Source: Pararhodospirillum oryzae
GTDB lineage: Bacteria; Pseudomonadota; Alphaproteobacteria; Rhodospirillales; Rhodospirillaceae
Direction of reading: 5' to 3'
Assembly (NCBI RefSeq): GCF_007992075.1
Contig: NZ_BJZO01000002.1
Coordinates: 26,222 to 90,221, forward strand
Length of the DNA: 64,000 nt
Under the pieces are notes generated by a model. The model did not search any database and was not told the DNA's origin. It saw nothing but the letters and a program-made list of their open reading frames with translations. Made by a program: the position numbers and the translations under genes. Position 1 is the first letter of the stretch, and every line of letters starts with the position of its first letter. Below are positions 36,975 through 45,080 of this stretch, piece by piece.

Positions 36975-37168
36975 GCGGTTCCTCCGCGAGGACAACTCTT
37001 CAACAAAAGGCATGGTGCCTGCCCGGGCCCGGGAACACAAGGGGGCTTGGTCCGGTCGGGATCGGGCACCGGAAGCCAGCCGCGCTTGATCCCGACGCCC
37101 GGGGTTCCCACCTTGAGGGCGGTTTTTTCGCCTGTTGTCTCTTCGCCAGATGCTCAAGGAGTTTCCCA

Positions 37169-38167
37169 ATGGAGCAGATCACCCTTGGACGCTCGGGGGT
37201 CCAGGCCTCGCGGATCGGTCTTGGAACCTGGGCGATTGGCGGCTGGATGTGGGGGGGCACCGACGAGGCCGCCGCGATCGCCACCGTGCGCCGGGCCGTG
37301 GACCAGGGCGTGAGCCTGATCGACACCGCGCCGGTGTATGGCTTCGGCCGGTCCGAGGAAATCGTGGGCAAGGCCCTGGCCGAGGGGGGGATGCGCGAGC
37401 GGGTGGTGATCGCCACCAAGGCGGGGCTGAACTGGCAAGACGGCGCCGTGTTCCGCGACAGCCGCCCCCAGCGCCTGCGCGCCGAAATCGAGGACTCGTT
37501 GCGTCGCTTGCGCACCGATCATATCGACCTCTACCAGATCCATTGGCCGGACCTGGAAAGCGACATCGCCGAAACCGCCCGCGTCCTGGAGGACCTGCGT
37601 CGGGAAGGCAAGATTCGGGCGATCGGGGTGAGCAACTACAGCGTGGCCCAGATGGAGGCGTTTCGCGCCGTTGCCTCCCTCGATACCGCCCAGCCGCCCT
37701 ACAACCTGTTCGAACGGGGGATCGAGGCCGACGTGCTGCCCCATGCCCGTGAAACCGGCCTGACCTTGTTGTGCTATGGCGCCTTGTGCCGGGGCCTGCT
37801 GTCGGGACGCATGCGCCCGGGGCAGACGTTTTCGGGCGACGACCTGCGCCGGTCCGATCCCAAGTTCCAGGGCGACACGTTCCCCGCCTACCTGGCGGCG
37901 GTCGAGGCGCTGGCGACCCTGGCCCGCGAGCGCTTCGGCAAAAGCGTGCTGGCCCTCGCCGTGCGCTGGGTGCTGGACCAGGGGCCCACCGTGGCGCTGT
38001 GGGGGGCGCGTCGTCCCGAGCACCTGGACGCCCTGGCCGAAATCGACGGCTGGCATCTGGATGGCGAAAGCCGCCAGGCGATCGACGCTCTTCTGGCCCG
38101 CCACGTGCCCACCCCGATCGGCCCCGAGTTCATGGCCCCGCCCCTGAAGCGCCCGGCCGGGGTTTGA
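37169..38167 (+). CDS. Aldo/keto reductase
   Basis: A 332-residue NAD(P)H-dependent oxidoreductase of the AKR fold. The catalytic tetrad is visible: Asp and Tyr in IDTAPVYGFGRSEEIVGKAL, Lys in VVIATKAGLNW, and His in LYQIHWPD. The C-terminal cofactor-binding part reads LALRWVLDQG-like (LALAVRWVLDQGPTVALWGA). It falls in the YghZ/general-stress AKR group; the substrate is unknown. AAGGAG lies seven bases before the ATG. Convergent with the cytochrome genes. Confidence 0.9.
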   Translation: MEQITLGRSGVQASRIGLGTWAIGGWMWGGTDEAAAIATVRRAVDQGVSLIDTAPVYGFGRSEEIVGKALAEGGMRERVVIATKAGLNWQDGAVFRDSRPQRLRAEIEDSLRRLRTDHIDLYQIHWPDLESDIAETARVLEDLRREGKIRAIGVSNYSVAQMEAFRAVASLDTAQPPYNLFERGIEADVLPHARETGLTLLCYGALCRGLLSGRMRPGQTFSGDDLRRSDPKFQGDTFPAYLAAVEALATLARERFGKSVLALAVRWVLDQGPTVALWGARRPEHLDALAEIDGWHLDGESRQAIDALLARHVPTPIGPEFMAPPLKRPAGV

Positions 38168-38183
38168 GGGCACCGCTCAGCCC

Positions 38184-38657
38184 TTAATCGTCGTCGTACC
38201 AGCCGCGATCCGCGCCCTGGTGGCAGGCCGGGCAGTTGACGATGCTGAGCGCGCCCGAGCGTTGCAGCTTCTGGGCCGTGATCTTTCGGTGCTCGCGCCG
38301 GAAATCGGGGTTTTCGGTCAGACGCTGGGGCGCGCCGCCGGGTTCGACCCAGGCCATGAAGGAGCGCGCCAGCCCCTGCGGGCGGACATCGCCGGCGTTG
38401 GCCGTCAGGTAGGCGCGAATGGCCGCCGTGGTGTCGGCGGGCAAGCTGGCGTTGTCGCCGAAGTGATCGTCGAGGGTGTCCATCATCTTGTCCCAGGAAC
38501 GGGCTGGCAGGAACGCCGGCTGGAACGCCATGTGGCACTCGCCACATTCCTTGAGCGTGGCCGGATCGGTGACGGGGGGCACCCAGTCCTGATCGGCCCA
38601 GGCCGATCCGGCATGAACGGCGACCAGGAAAGCGGCGCCAAGACAGGCTCGAAGCAT
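38184..38657 (-). CDS. dhc: Diheme cytochrome c (DHC type)
   Basis: A 157-residue periplasmic cytochrome with signal peptide (LGAAFLVAVHAGSAWA) and two haem motifs, CGECH near residue 40 and CPACH near the C-terminus. The layout (about 130 mature residues, MAFQPAFLP after the first haem) matches the DHC diheme cytochrome known from R. sphaeroides as electron donor to SHP. It lies downstream of the cytochrome b-SHP fusion in the same direction, supporting the same pathway. The start has GGAGA six bases upstream; upstream in-frame ATGs are rejected. Confidence 0.88.
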   Translation of the reverse strand: MLRACLGAAFLVAVHAGSAWADQDWVPPVTDPATLKECGECHMAFQPAFLPARSWDKMMDTLDDHFGDNASLPADTTAAIRAYLTANAGDVRPQGLARSFMAWVEPGGAPQRLTENPDFRREHRKITAQKLQRSGALSIVNCPACHQGADRGWYDDD

Positions 38658-38768
38658 GGGAAGTCTCCATGGTTGGAAGGGGCAGGGGCAAGGAAAAGGG
38701 CTTCGCCCTCGCGGGCAGTCAAAGGGCGAAGCGAGGCGGGGGGCAGGCATCAGGAGGGAAACAAGCCA

Positions 38769-39674
38769 TCAGCGGCTGAGCATGAAGGCCACGAAGTCGC
38801 CTTGCTCCAGGGGGGTGCAGGCACGACCCAGCACGGTTTCGCAGTCACGTCCCAGGCGCTTGTCCACCTGCGCCAGATCGGTGAAACGCTCGCGGTTCAC
38901 GGACGGCGCCATGGGGTCGATCGCGCGGCCGGTCTTGGCGTGGCGGCCCGAGGCGCGCGGGTCCTGGGTGTGGCAGCTCGCGCACGAGGGCAGTTCCGGG
39001 TTGGCCGTGTTGCGCGACAGGAACAATGCCTCGCCCCGCTTGGGGTCGAACCCGGCAAAGCCCGGGGTGGCGGCCTTGGCCCGCTCGGTGAACACACCCA
39101 GCAACGCCTGCTGGGGGTCGGCGGCCCGGGCCGGCGGGGCGGCGCCCATCAGCGTGGCAAGGAGGCCGGCGGCCGCAAGGGCGGACAGGGCGCGCTGGGG
39201 CGTTGCCATCCGGCGCAAACCCTGGGGCAGGCGGGCGAGCAGGGCCACGACGACGGCGACATGGGCCAGAACAACCCAGGGCGTTGCTTCACCCACCGCT
39301 TCGTGCAGTTTTTCCAGGCGGTGGATCCAGTCGGCGCCAACGCCGCTCAGGCCCGCCGCCAGCAGCACCCCGATCAGGACGGCGGTCATGAGCGGGCGGA
39401 CGCGCTGGAACATGGCGCCCCGGGTGAGACGGGCGGGCGCGGCCGCCTTGCCTCCGGGCTGGGGCAGGCGCCAGGGGCCCCGGATCCCGGGCGCGGCGGC
39501 CACGATCAGCCGCCCCACCGCCAGGACGGCGAACAGATAGCCCGAGAACTGGTGCAAGGCGTAGGTGTCCTCGTCGGCGGTGACGTAGGCCACGAGGCCC
39601 GAACCGACCAACCCCGCGTGCCACAGACGCCAGGTCGCCACCGGATGACGGGAGATCAGGGAAAGCGCGCTCAT
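38769..39674 (-). CDS. Cytochrome b561-SHP (DUF1924) fusion
   Basis: A 301-residue protein. The first about 190 residues form a cytochrome b561-type membrane domain with four hydrophobic segments and His ligands (RLWHAGLVGSGLVAYV, YALHQFSGYLFAVLAVG, ADWIHRLEKLHEAVG, VVLAHVAVVVALLA). Residues 200-301 form a periplasmic cytochrome c domain of the DUF1924/SHP type (LPSCASCHTQDPRASGRHAK; then SVNRERFTDLAQVDK and a Cys pair). SHP is an O2-binding cytochrome in R. sphaeroides, where cytochrome b and SHP are separate genes. With DHC this forms a quinol-to-SHP electron route in one polypeptide. Start overlaps the stop of the upstream Asp-rich protein. Confidence 0.87.
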   Translation of the reverse strand: MSALSLISRHPVATWRLWHAGLVGSGLVAYVTADEDTYALHQFSGYLFAVLAVGRLIVAAAPGIRGPWRLPQPGGKAAAPARLTRGAMFQRVRPLMTAVLIGVLLAAGLSGVGADWIHRLEKLHEAVGEATPWVVLAHVAVVVALLARLPQGLRRMATPQRALSALAAAGLLATLMGAAPPARAADPQQALLGVFTERAKAATPGFAGFDPKRGEALFLSRNTANPELPSCASCHTQDPRASGRHAKTGRAIDPMAPSVNRERFTDLAQVDKRLGRDCETVLGRACTPLEQGDFVAFMLSR

Positions 39675-40045
39675 CGGCCGTTCCCCCCGACCCACGAGGA
39701 CGCCGTGACGCCCTGGTTGCCCCAATCGTCGTCGTCGTCGTCATCGTCGCGCCCATGGCCGTGGCGCGAGCGGGCTTCGTGGTGCCGGCCGGAGCGGTCA
39801 TCGCGATCCAGGCGCCCGCCCGCGCCGGGGACGCCTTGCAGGTAGCCATTGCCCTGGGCCGGGGCCGCCTGGACCGGAGCAGCCGGAACCACCGGGGCGG
39901 GCGCCGAAACAGCGGCCGGCGGCGCGTACCCGGTGTCGTCGGGGGAGGCGGCGCCGGCCGGAGAGGCGGCGGCGGCCCAGACCCAGGCGGCGGCGCCGAT
40001 TCCGGCGGTGGCGATCAGGCCCTGGGCGAAGATTTTACCGATCAT
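39671..40045 (-). CDS. Small exported protein with Asp run
   Basis: A 124-residue protein with a signal peptide (MIGKIFAQGLIATAGIGAAAWVWA), a Pro/Ala/Val-rich middle, and a charged C-terminal third with His/Arg residues followed by eight consecutive Asp and a Trp. The acidic run could bind divalent metal ions or interact with the cytochromes. No family recognised. AAGGA lies eight bases before the ATG; the stop overlaps the cytochrome b-SHP start, so the three genes 40045-38184 form an operon divergent from the PepSY and two-component genes. Confidence 0.6.
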   Translation of the reverse strand: MIGKIFAQGLIATAGIGAAAWVWAAAASPAGAASPDDTGYAPPAAVSAPAPVVPAAPVQAAPAQGNGYLQGVPGAGGRLDRDDRSGRHHEARSRHGHGRDDDDDDDDWGNQGVTASSWVGGNGR

Positions 40046-40154
40046 GACGAAGATCCTTTCTTGCTGGTGTTCGTCGATGGCCGGATCATGGCCTCCCCGC
40101 CATGAACCCGTCGTGAGGGGGGCGTTCATTCTTGGTTCATGGAGGGATTTCTAG

Positions 40155-40190
40155 GGTTGCCCGGGGAGAAAGCCGGCCCGCTTTTCCCGA
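40155..40190. repeat. Degenerate copy of the family A palindromic core
   Basis: CCGGGGAGAAAGCCGG followed by CCCGCTTTTCCCG in the divergent region between the cytochrome operon and the PepSY-type gene. Only the GGGAAAAGCGG/CCGCTTTTCCC part is preserved. Confidence 0.45.
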
Positions 40191-40252
40191 AAGTCCTTAC
40201 GATCAACGAGGGAGGGCCTGTCCTCGAAGCAGGGAGGTCCCGCGTGGGACGC

Positions 40253-40711
40253 ATGAAAACAACCGCCCTTGTCCTGGTGCTCCTCGCCCTTGCCAGCGCG
40301 CTTCCCGCCCGGGCCGGGAGCGCGGACAAGGCGCGCGAAATCGCCGGGAACGGATGGCGGGACCCCTCCGCGACAAGCCTTCACGCCGACCGTGAGCGCT
40401 GGGACGATCACGACGACGATCATGACGACGACGATGACGACGACGACCACGATCAGGACCGGGCGCGGGCGGCGGTGCTGAAGGGCGAGGCGGTGCCGCT
40501 TGCCCGGATCATGCAAGACCCGGCCGTGCGCGACGCCGGGCGGTTCCTGGAGGCGGAACTGGATCACCATCACGGCCGCCTGCTCTATCGCCTGCGCCTG
40601 CTGGGGCCAGACGGCACGCTCACCCGCCTGATTTTCGACGCCAAGAGTGGCACGCTCCTGGAGCGGCGCCAGGGCAAGCGGAACCGCGATCACGACAAGG
40701 AAAGGGACTGA
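40253..40711 (+). CDS. PepSY-like exported protein with Asp/His-rich stretch
   Basis: A 152-residue protein: signal peptide (MKTTALVLVLLALASALPARA), a central stretch of about 20 Asp and His residues (about 48-68), then a PepSY-type domain (VPLARIMQDPA, AELDHHHGRLLYRLRLLGPDGTLTRLIFDAKSGTLL). Proteins of this type often accompany two-component systems and cytochrome genes and may sense metal or redox state in the periplasm. Only three bases separate it from the response-regulator GTG, so it belongs to that operon. Confidence 0.75.
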   Translation: MKTTALVLVLLALASALPARAGSADKAREIAGNGWRDPSATSLHADRERWDDHDDDHDDDDDDDDHDQDRARAAVLKGEAVPLARIMQDPAVRDAGRFLEAELDHHHGRLLYRLRLLGPDGTLTRLIFDAKSGTLLERRQGKRNRDHDKERD

Positions 40712-40714
40712 AGC

Positions 40715-41383
40715 GTGCGGGTGCTGCTGGTGGAGGACGAGCCGGCCCTGGCCGAGTCGCTTTCCCGGGTTCTGACCCGGGCCGGCTTCGTGGTGGATCA
40801 TGCCGCCGATGGCGAGGAGGCCCACTTCCTGGGCGATACCGAGCCCTACGACGCGGTGGTGCTGGACCTGGGCCTGCCCCGCCTGGACGGGGTGGGGGTG
40901 TTGCGCCGCTGGCGGGCCGACGGACGGCGCATGCCGGTGCTGATCCTCACCGCGCGCGGCGGCTGGTCGGAAAAGGTGGCGGGGTTCGAGGCCGGCGCCG
41001 ACGATTTCATGGCCAAGCCCTTTGAAATGGAAGAGGTGGTCTACCGCCTCAAGGCCCTGATCCGCCGATCCGCCGGGCATGGCGGGCCCGAGCTGACGGT
41101 GGGGCCCCTGCGCTACGACACCCTGAGCGGGCGCGCCTGGGTCGAGGGCCGCCCCCTTGATCTGACCGCGCAGGAGGGGCGCATCCTGTCGTACCTGCTG
41201 CACCACGCCGGGCGTCCGGTCAGCCGCACCGAAATCATCGAGCACGTGTACGACCGCGACTTCGACCTGGATTCCAATGTCATTGATGTGCTGATCGGGC
41301 GCTTGCGCCGCAAGCTGGGCGTGGCCCTGATCCACACCGTGCGCGGCCTGGGGTATCGCCTGGAAGCCGGGGAAGGCGAATGA
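40715..41383 (+). CDS. OmpR/PhoB-family response regulator
   Basis: A 222-residue response regulator. The receiver domain shows the acidic pocket VEDEPALAESL, the phosphorylation site VVLDLGLP (Asp near residue 51), and the conserved Lys in FMAKPF near 102. The C-terminal winged helix is typical (YDTLSGRAWVEGRPLDLTAQEGRILSYLL in parts; VIDVLIGRLRRKLG; TVRGLGYRL). The start is GTG. It overlaps the histidine kinase by four bases. The two-component pair is divergent from the SHP/DHC operon, matching the regulator placement known for SHP loci. Confidence 0.93.
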   Translation: MRVLLVEDEPALAESLSRVLTRAGFVVDHAADGEEAHFLGDTEPYDAVVLDLGLPRLDGVGVLRRWRADGRRMPVLILTARGGWSEKVAGFEAGADDFMAKPFEMEEVVYRLKALIRRSAGHGGPELTVGPLRYDTLSGRAWVEGRPLDLTAQEGRILSYLLHHAGRPVSRTEIIEHVYDRDFDLDSNVIDVLIGRLRRKLGVALIHTVRGLGYRLEAGEGE

Positions 41384-42759
41384 AAAAGGGGGGGGCGCGC
41401 CGGACCTGGTCCTTGCGGGCGCGGCTGCTGGGCGGCGGCGCCTTGTGGCTGCTGGCGGCGGTGGGCACGACCCACGTCCTGCTGGGCTGGGCGATCGACG
41501 AAACCCTGGAGCGCACCTTCCAAGACCGCCTGGTGGTGGACCTGGAAAGCCTGATCGCGGCCACCGATACCCGGGACGGGCATCTGGTGATGACGCGGGA
41601 CCTCTCCAACCCGTTGTTCGAGCGGCCCTTTTCCGGCTGGTACTGGCAGGTGGCGCACGGCGAAACCCTGCTGCGCTCGCGCTCGCTGTGGGACGAAACC
41701 CTGAACGCGCAAACCCCGGTTCCGGCCGGCGCGTTGCACGTGCACCAGGAGAACGGCCCCGGCGGGCGGCTGGTGCAGGTGGTGGAACGCGATATCCTGC
41801 TGCCCGATCTGGCCGAGCCCGTGCACGTCATGATCGCCGCCGAGCGCGAGACGGTGGAGCAGGACAGCCGCCACCTGCGCACCCTGGTGGCCTTGTGCCT
41901 GGGCGGGCTGGCGCTGGGGCTGCTGGGCGCGGTGACGCTGCAGGTTGCCTTTGGCCTGCGCCCGGTGCGCCGGCTGGGCGCTGATCTGGACGCCTTGCGC
42001 GCCCGTCCCGAGGCCCGCCTGTCTCCCGATCAGCCGGGCGAACTGGCGCCCCTGGCGCGGGCCCTGAATGCCGTGCTGGATCACGATGCCGACCTGATCG
42101 CGCGTGCGCGCGCCCACGTGGGCGCCCTGGCCCATGGCCTGAAGACGCCCCTCGCCATCCTGACGGCGGCGGCCGGCGAGGGGCCGACGGTGCCGGCCGC
42201 GACCGTGCAGGCCGAAACCCGGACCATGACCCGGCTGGTGGAACGCTATCTGGCCCGCGCCCGCGCCGAAACCGGATCGGGCAGCGCGCGCGGGGTGCGG
42301 GTGGCGGTGCTGGACGCCGCGCGGCGCCTGCAGGCCCCCCTGGCCGCCTTGCACCGCCGCGATCTTGACGTGACGGTGGAGGGCGACGAAAGCGCCTTCT
42401 TCGCCGGCGATCCCGACGACCTGATGGAGATCCTGGGCAACCTGATGGATAACGCCTGCAAATGGGCCAACACCCGCGTGCGGGTGCGGGCGGCCTGGGC
42501 CGGGGAGGCGGGGGACTTGGTTCTCGTGGTTGAGGACGACGGGCCCGGCCTGGCCGATCACGACCACGCCCGCGCCCTGACCCGGGGGGCGCGCCTGGAC
42601 GACACCGTGCCCGGCCACGGCCTGGGGCTGGCGATCGTGCACGATCTGGTGGCCTTGCATGCCGGCACCCTCGACCTGGGCCGTTCGCCCCTGGGCGGCC
42701 TTGCCGTCACGCTCCGCTTCCCCCCTCCCGGCGTCTCCCGAGCGCGTGGGACGGCTTGA
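41380..42759 (+). CDS. Sensor histidine kinase
   Basis: A 459-residue membrane kinase. Two membrane segments (LLGGGALWLLAAVGTTHVLL near residue 18 and TLVALCLGGLALGLLGAVTL near 170) enclose a periplasmic sensor of about 130 residues. A HAMP-like linker, the H-box VGALAHGLKTPLAILTAAA (phospho-acceptor His near 250), the N-box GNLMDNACKWA near 355, and VEDDGPGLADHD and GHGLGLAIVHDLV for ATP binding complete it. PhoQ-like in layout. It is the partner of the overlapping response regulator and may sense the metal or redox state monitored by the PepSY protein. Confidence 0.93.
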   Translation: MKKGGARRTWSLRARLLGGGALWLLAAVGTTHVLLGWAIDETLERTFQDRLVVDLESLIAATDTRDGHLVMTRDLSNPLFERPFSGWYWQVAHGETLLRSRSLWDETLNAQTPVPAGALHVHQENGPGGRLVQVVERDILLPDLAEPVHVMIAAERETVEQDSRHLRTLVALCLGGLALGLLGAVTLQVAFGLRPVRRLGADLDALRARPEARLSPDQPGELAPLARALNAVLDHDADLIARARAHVGALAHGLKTPLAILTAAAGEGPTVPAATVQAETRTMTRLVERYLARARAETGSGSARGVRVAVLDAARRLQAPLAALHRRDLDVTVEGDESAFFAGDPDDLMEILGNLMDNACKWANTRVRVRAAWAGEAGDLVLVVEDDGPGLADHDHARALTRGARLDDTVPGHGLGLAIVHDLVALHAGTLDLGRSPLGGLAVTLRFPPPGVSRARGTA

Positions 42760-42856
42760 GAAAGGCACGTGGCTGGTTCTTCAAGGGACAGAAACGGATT
42801 GAAGTCTGTTGTTCGAGCCTGGATGGTCACCCGCCTTTCCCGTGAAAGGGGGCTTA

Positions 42857-43249
42857 TTAAACATCCATGCCGGCGTTCTGGTCGTTCCGTTGTCCAGGTG
42901 AGTGGAGGATTTGCTCTGCCATTTCAACGGCGAGCATGACATCCGATTTTGAAATATTCTCTTTAAGATTATAATCGGCTAATACGCGTAGTGTTCGGAG
43001 TTTTTTTAAATATCGTTTAAGCCTGTTCATTCGTGGCGACCCCGGCGGGGCTGATTTAACAGCATCAATCACAATTTTGTGAGTTGCCGAGGCATACTCA
43101 TAGGCTGGATCGAGGCCAAATTCGTGGCATGCCAAGTGGTAAGCGCCGTAGTAGGCTTGATGCAAGGCGGCGCGGCGGCAGGCCTCCCCCTCCAGCCGTG
43201 ATAACTTTCTGGCAAGAGTTATCATTTCATTCGGCGTGGTTGGCATCAT
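42857..43249 (-). CDS. HEPN-domain protein
   Basis: A 130-residue helical protein. The segment RRAALHQAYYGAYHLACHE carries an R-X4-H motif (Arg25-His30) and the YYGAYH element of HEPN domains, many of which are toxins or RNases in defence and toxin-antitoxin units. The DNA is clearly AT-richer than its surroundings (for example 42940-43080), suggesting recent acquisition. Its start overlaps the 3' end of the upstream 241-residue gene by 23 bases, so the two form a tight unit. No MNT nucleotidyltransferase partner is present. Confidence 0.62.
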   Translation of the reverse strand: MMPTTPNEMITLARKLSRLEGEACRRAALHQAYYGAYHLACHEFGLDPAYEYASATHKIVIDAVKSAPPGSPRMNRLKRYLKKLRTLRVLADYNLKENISKSDVMLAVEMAEQILHSPGQRNDQNAGMDV

Positions 43250-43952
43250 TCCACCGGATGACTGTCAACCCAACCAGCCCAGGGGCCAGAGCTTCGATTT
43301 CGTCGTGAATGTCGTCTTCAAGGCGCAGTAGCAACGCCGGATCCTCGGCCAGGGCTGGCGGAGGGCAGGCCTTGATCACCGGGGTGGAAACCCCGTCCAT
43401 CATGAAAAAACCGGTTGGTTCGGGATGGAGGTTTCGACGTTTCAAAGCGGCCAAGTACAAAAGAAGAGATTTGCGTTCGGGGGCGTCGAGCGGGTCAATG
43501 GTATCAAGAAAAGCGAGTCCTTCCCTGACCCGTGTTTCGATCTGCCGCTGTCCACTGTTTAATTTTTCCAGGATGTCAACGAAGCGCTTCAGGCTTGCGC
43601 GCAAGGCGGGTTCCTTGCTCAGGCTTTTCAAACGCCGTGCAGTTTGGAGCAATGCCTTGAATGTCAGGCCGTAGCGGTGCTGTTCCTCCCATTTCGCAAG
43701 CAGGGTCTCGGATTTCAGGGGAACTCCTCCCCGGGCCGCCGACAGGGCCTGTTCCACCATCCCCATAGCCCAGGCTTCGAATGCAATGCCGAAGGCGGTA
43801 GCTCGGTGTTCCATCTCGGCTAATTCAGGGTCGATTTCGTCCGAGGGTGCCTTGTCATGAATCAAGGTCAGCACCCGTTGCATTGTGGCGACGGGTGCTT
43901 CAAGGGAAGGGGCTTCCAATGAACCCAGATCATAACTAGCCAGTTGCACCAT
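43227..43952 (-). CDS. Unrecognised partner gene of the HEPN protein (241 aa)
   Basis: A soluble, mainly helical 241-residue protein with no family I recognise. It opens MVQLASYDLGSLEAPSLEAP; the middle is charged helix (FGIAFEAWAMGMVEQALSAA, RLKSLSKEPALRASLKRFVD) and the end reads DDIHDEIEALAPGLVGLTVI. Upstream of and overlapping the HEPN gene, it could be an antitoxin, a specificity factor or an unrelated helper. Base composition is lower in GC than neighbours. The start at 43952 lies at the change from AT-rich leader to coding sequence; the frame open beyond it overlaps the antisense ybaK-type gene and is rejected. Confidence 0.6.
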   Translation of the reverse strand: MVQLASYDLGSLEAPSLEAPVATMQRVLTLIHDKAPSDEIDPELAEMEHRATAFGIAFEAWAMGMVEQALSAARGGVPLKSETLLAKWEEQHRYGLTFKALLQTARRLKSLSKEPALRASLKRFVDILEKLNSGQRQIETRVREGLAFLDTIDPLDAPERKSLLLYLAALKRRNLHPEPTGFFMMDGVSTPVIKACPPPALAEDPALLLRLEDDIHDEIEALAPGLVGLTVIRWNDANHAE

Positions 43953-44115
43953 ATCTAAAATATATCCTGATTGTCCCGGGCTCTCAACGGCAAACAGGGA
44001 AGCGGGGGATCGCGGTCCCGGGCTTGCGGCCCTTTCGCCGGGCCGGGGGCGGGGGGTACAGTATCCGCGCGTGTCAAACGCTTGGTGTGATGAACATCCC
44101 GGAAAGGGGGAAGCG

Positions 44116-44592
44116 ATGAGTCTGGACTCGGTGCGCGCCTTTTTCGCCGAGAAGGCGCCCGACGTAAGCGTTCTTGAACTGGAAACCAGCACCGCCACCG
44201 TTGACTTGGCGGCCAAGGCGCATGGGGTCGAGCCGGCGCGCATCGCCAAGACCTTGTCGTTGCGGGTGGGCGATCGGGTGCTGCTGCTGGTGGCCCGGGG
44301 CGATGCCCGGCTCGACAACCGCAAGGCCAAGGCGGTGTTTGGCGGGCGGACCTCGATGCTGAGCCCCGACGAGGCCCTGGCCCTGACCGGCCATCCGGTG
44401 GGGGGCGTGTGTCCGTTTGGTCTGGCCACCCCGTTGCCGGTGTATTGCGACGTGTCGTTGCGGGCCTTCGACGAGGTGTTGCCGGCGGCCGGCGCGATCA
44501 ATGCCGCCGTGCGTCTGGCGCCCGAGCGTCTGGCTGCTCTGACCGAAGCCACCTGGGTTGATGTGTGCCAGGAACCTCCGCCGGCCGCCTGA
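44116..44592 (+). CDS. YbaK/EbsC-family aminoacyl-tRNA editing protein
   Basis: A 158-residue YbaK-fold protein. This family hydrolyses mischarged tRNAs such as Cys-tRNA(Pro) in trans. Motifs are VDLAAKAHGVEPARIAKTLS (residues about 28-47, with the conserved Lys), VLLLVARGDARLDNRKAK, and PVGGVCPFGLATPLPVYCD (about 95-113). It belongs to the YeaK/PrdX-like side of the family; which tRNA it edits cannot be told. The ATG at 44116 follows GGGGGAA. Downstream DUF805 gene in the same direction. Confidence 0.88.
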   Translation: MSLDSVRAFFAEKAPDVSVLELETSTATVDLAAKAHGVEPARIAKTLSLRVGDRVLLLVARGDARLDNRKAKAVFGGRTSMLSPDEALALTGHPVGGVCPFGLATPLPVYCDVSLRAFDEVLPAAGAINAAVRLAPERLAALTEATWVDVCQEPPPAA

Positions 44593-44626
44593 CCTTGATG
44601 TCCCCCTTGCGCAAGGCGACGCCTCC

Positions 44627-44974
44627 ATGACCTTTGAACAGGCTCTTCGCTCGTGTTTTTCCCAGTATGCCCACGATCAGGGGCGGGCCGGGCGGTCGGA
44701 ATATTGGTGGTGGGTGCTGTTTACCATCGGGGTTGCCCTGGTGGCCGGGATTCTGGATGAGGGATTGGGGGGCGGGGTGTTCGGGCTCTTGAGCGCGCTT
44801 GCCCTGTTTTTGCCCGGGCTGGCCGTCACCATCCGCCGTTTGCACGACATCGACACATCGGGCTGGTGGGTTTTGATCGGCCTGATCCCGCTGGTGGGGA
44901 CGGTGGTGCTGCTGCTGTGGACCGTGCGCCCCGGCACCCCGGGCCCCAACCGCTATGGCCCGCCGGTCGTATGA
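44627..44974 (+). CDS. DUF805 membrane protein (YhaH-like)
   Basis: A 115-residue DUF805 protein. Diagnostic features are FSQYAHDQGRAGRSEYWWWVLF (in parts, residues 9-30) and TIRRLHDIDTSGWWVLIGLIPLVG (in parts, about 66-88), with three membrane segments and the short tail RPGTPGPNRYGPP. Inner-membrane protein of unknown function. 34 bases separate it from the ybaK-type gene. An ATG further upstream is in frame but lies inside that gene. Confidence 0.88.
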   Translation: MTFEQALRSCFSQYAHDQGRAGRSEYWWWVLFTIGVALVAGILDEGLGGGVFGLLSALALFLPGLAVTIRRLHDIDTSGWWVLIGLIPLVGTVVLLLWTVRPGTPGPNRYGPPVV

Positions 44975-44988
44975 AAGAGAAAAGAGAT

Positions 44989-45074
44989 AAGGCTGGGGAG
45001 GCGCGGCCTCCCCAGACCCCACGTTAAATTCTGTCCGCTTTATGGTGAAACGGAGGCCGCGCCTCCCCAGCCTT
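44989..45074. terminator. Nested inverted hairpins between DUF805 and tex
   Basis: A 23-base segment (44989-45011, AAGGCTGGGGAGGCGCGG then CCTCC) is repeated exactly as its reverse complement at 45052-45074, and each half can also fold on itself. The 40-base spacer contains TCTGTCCGCTTTATGGTGAA, a remnant resembling the first hairpin of repeat family A. It lies between convergent genes. Confidence 0.62.
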
Positions 45075-45080
45075 GTTTCC

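Noticed and set aside
42832..42853. Small hairpin CCTTTC-CCGT-GAAAGG after the histidine kinase
   Set aside because: Stem of only six base pairs and no T-run; not strong enough to list as a terminator.
43953..44552. 200-codon N-terminal extension of the HEPN partner gene
   Set aside because: The extension is antisense to the well-supported ybaK-type gene, and the composition changes sharply at the ATG at 43952.
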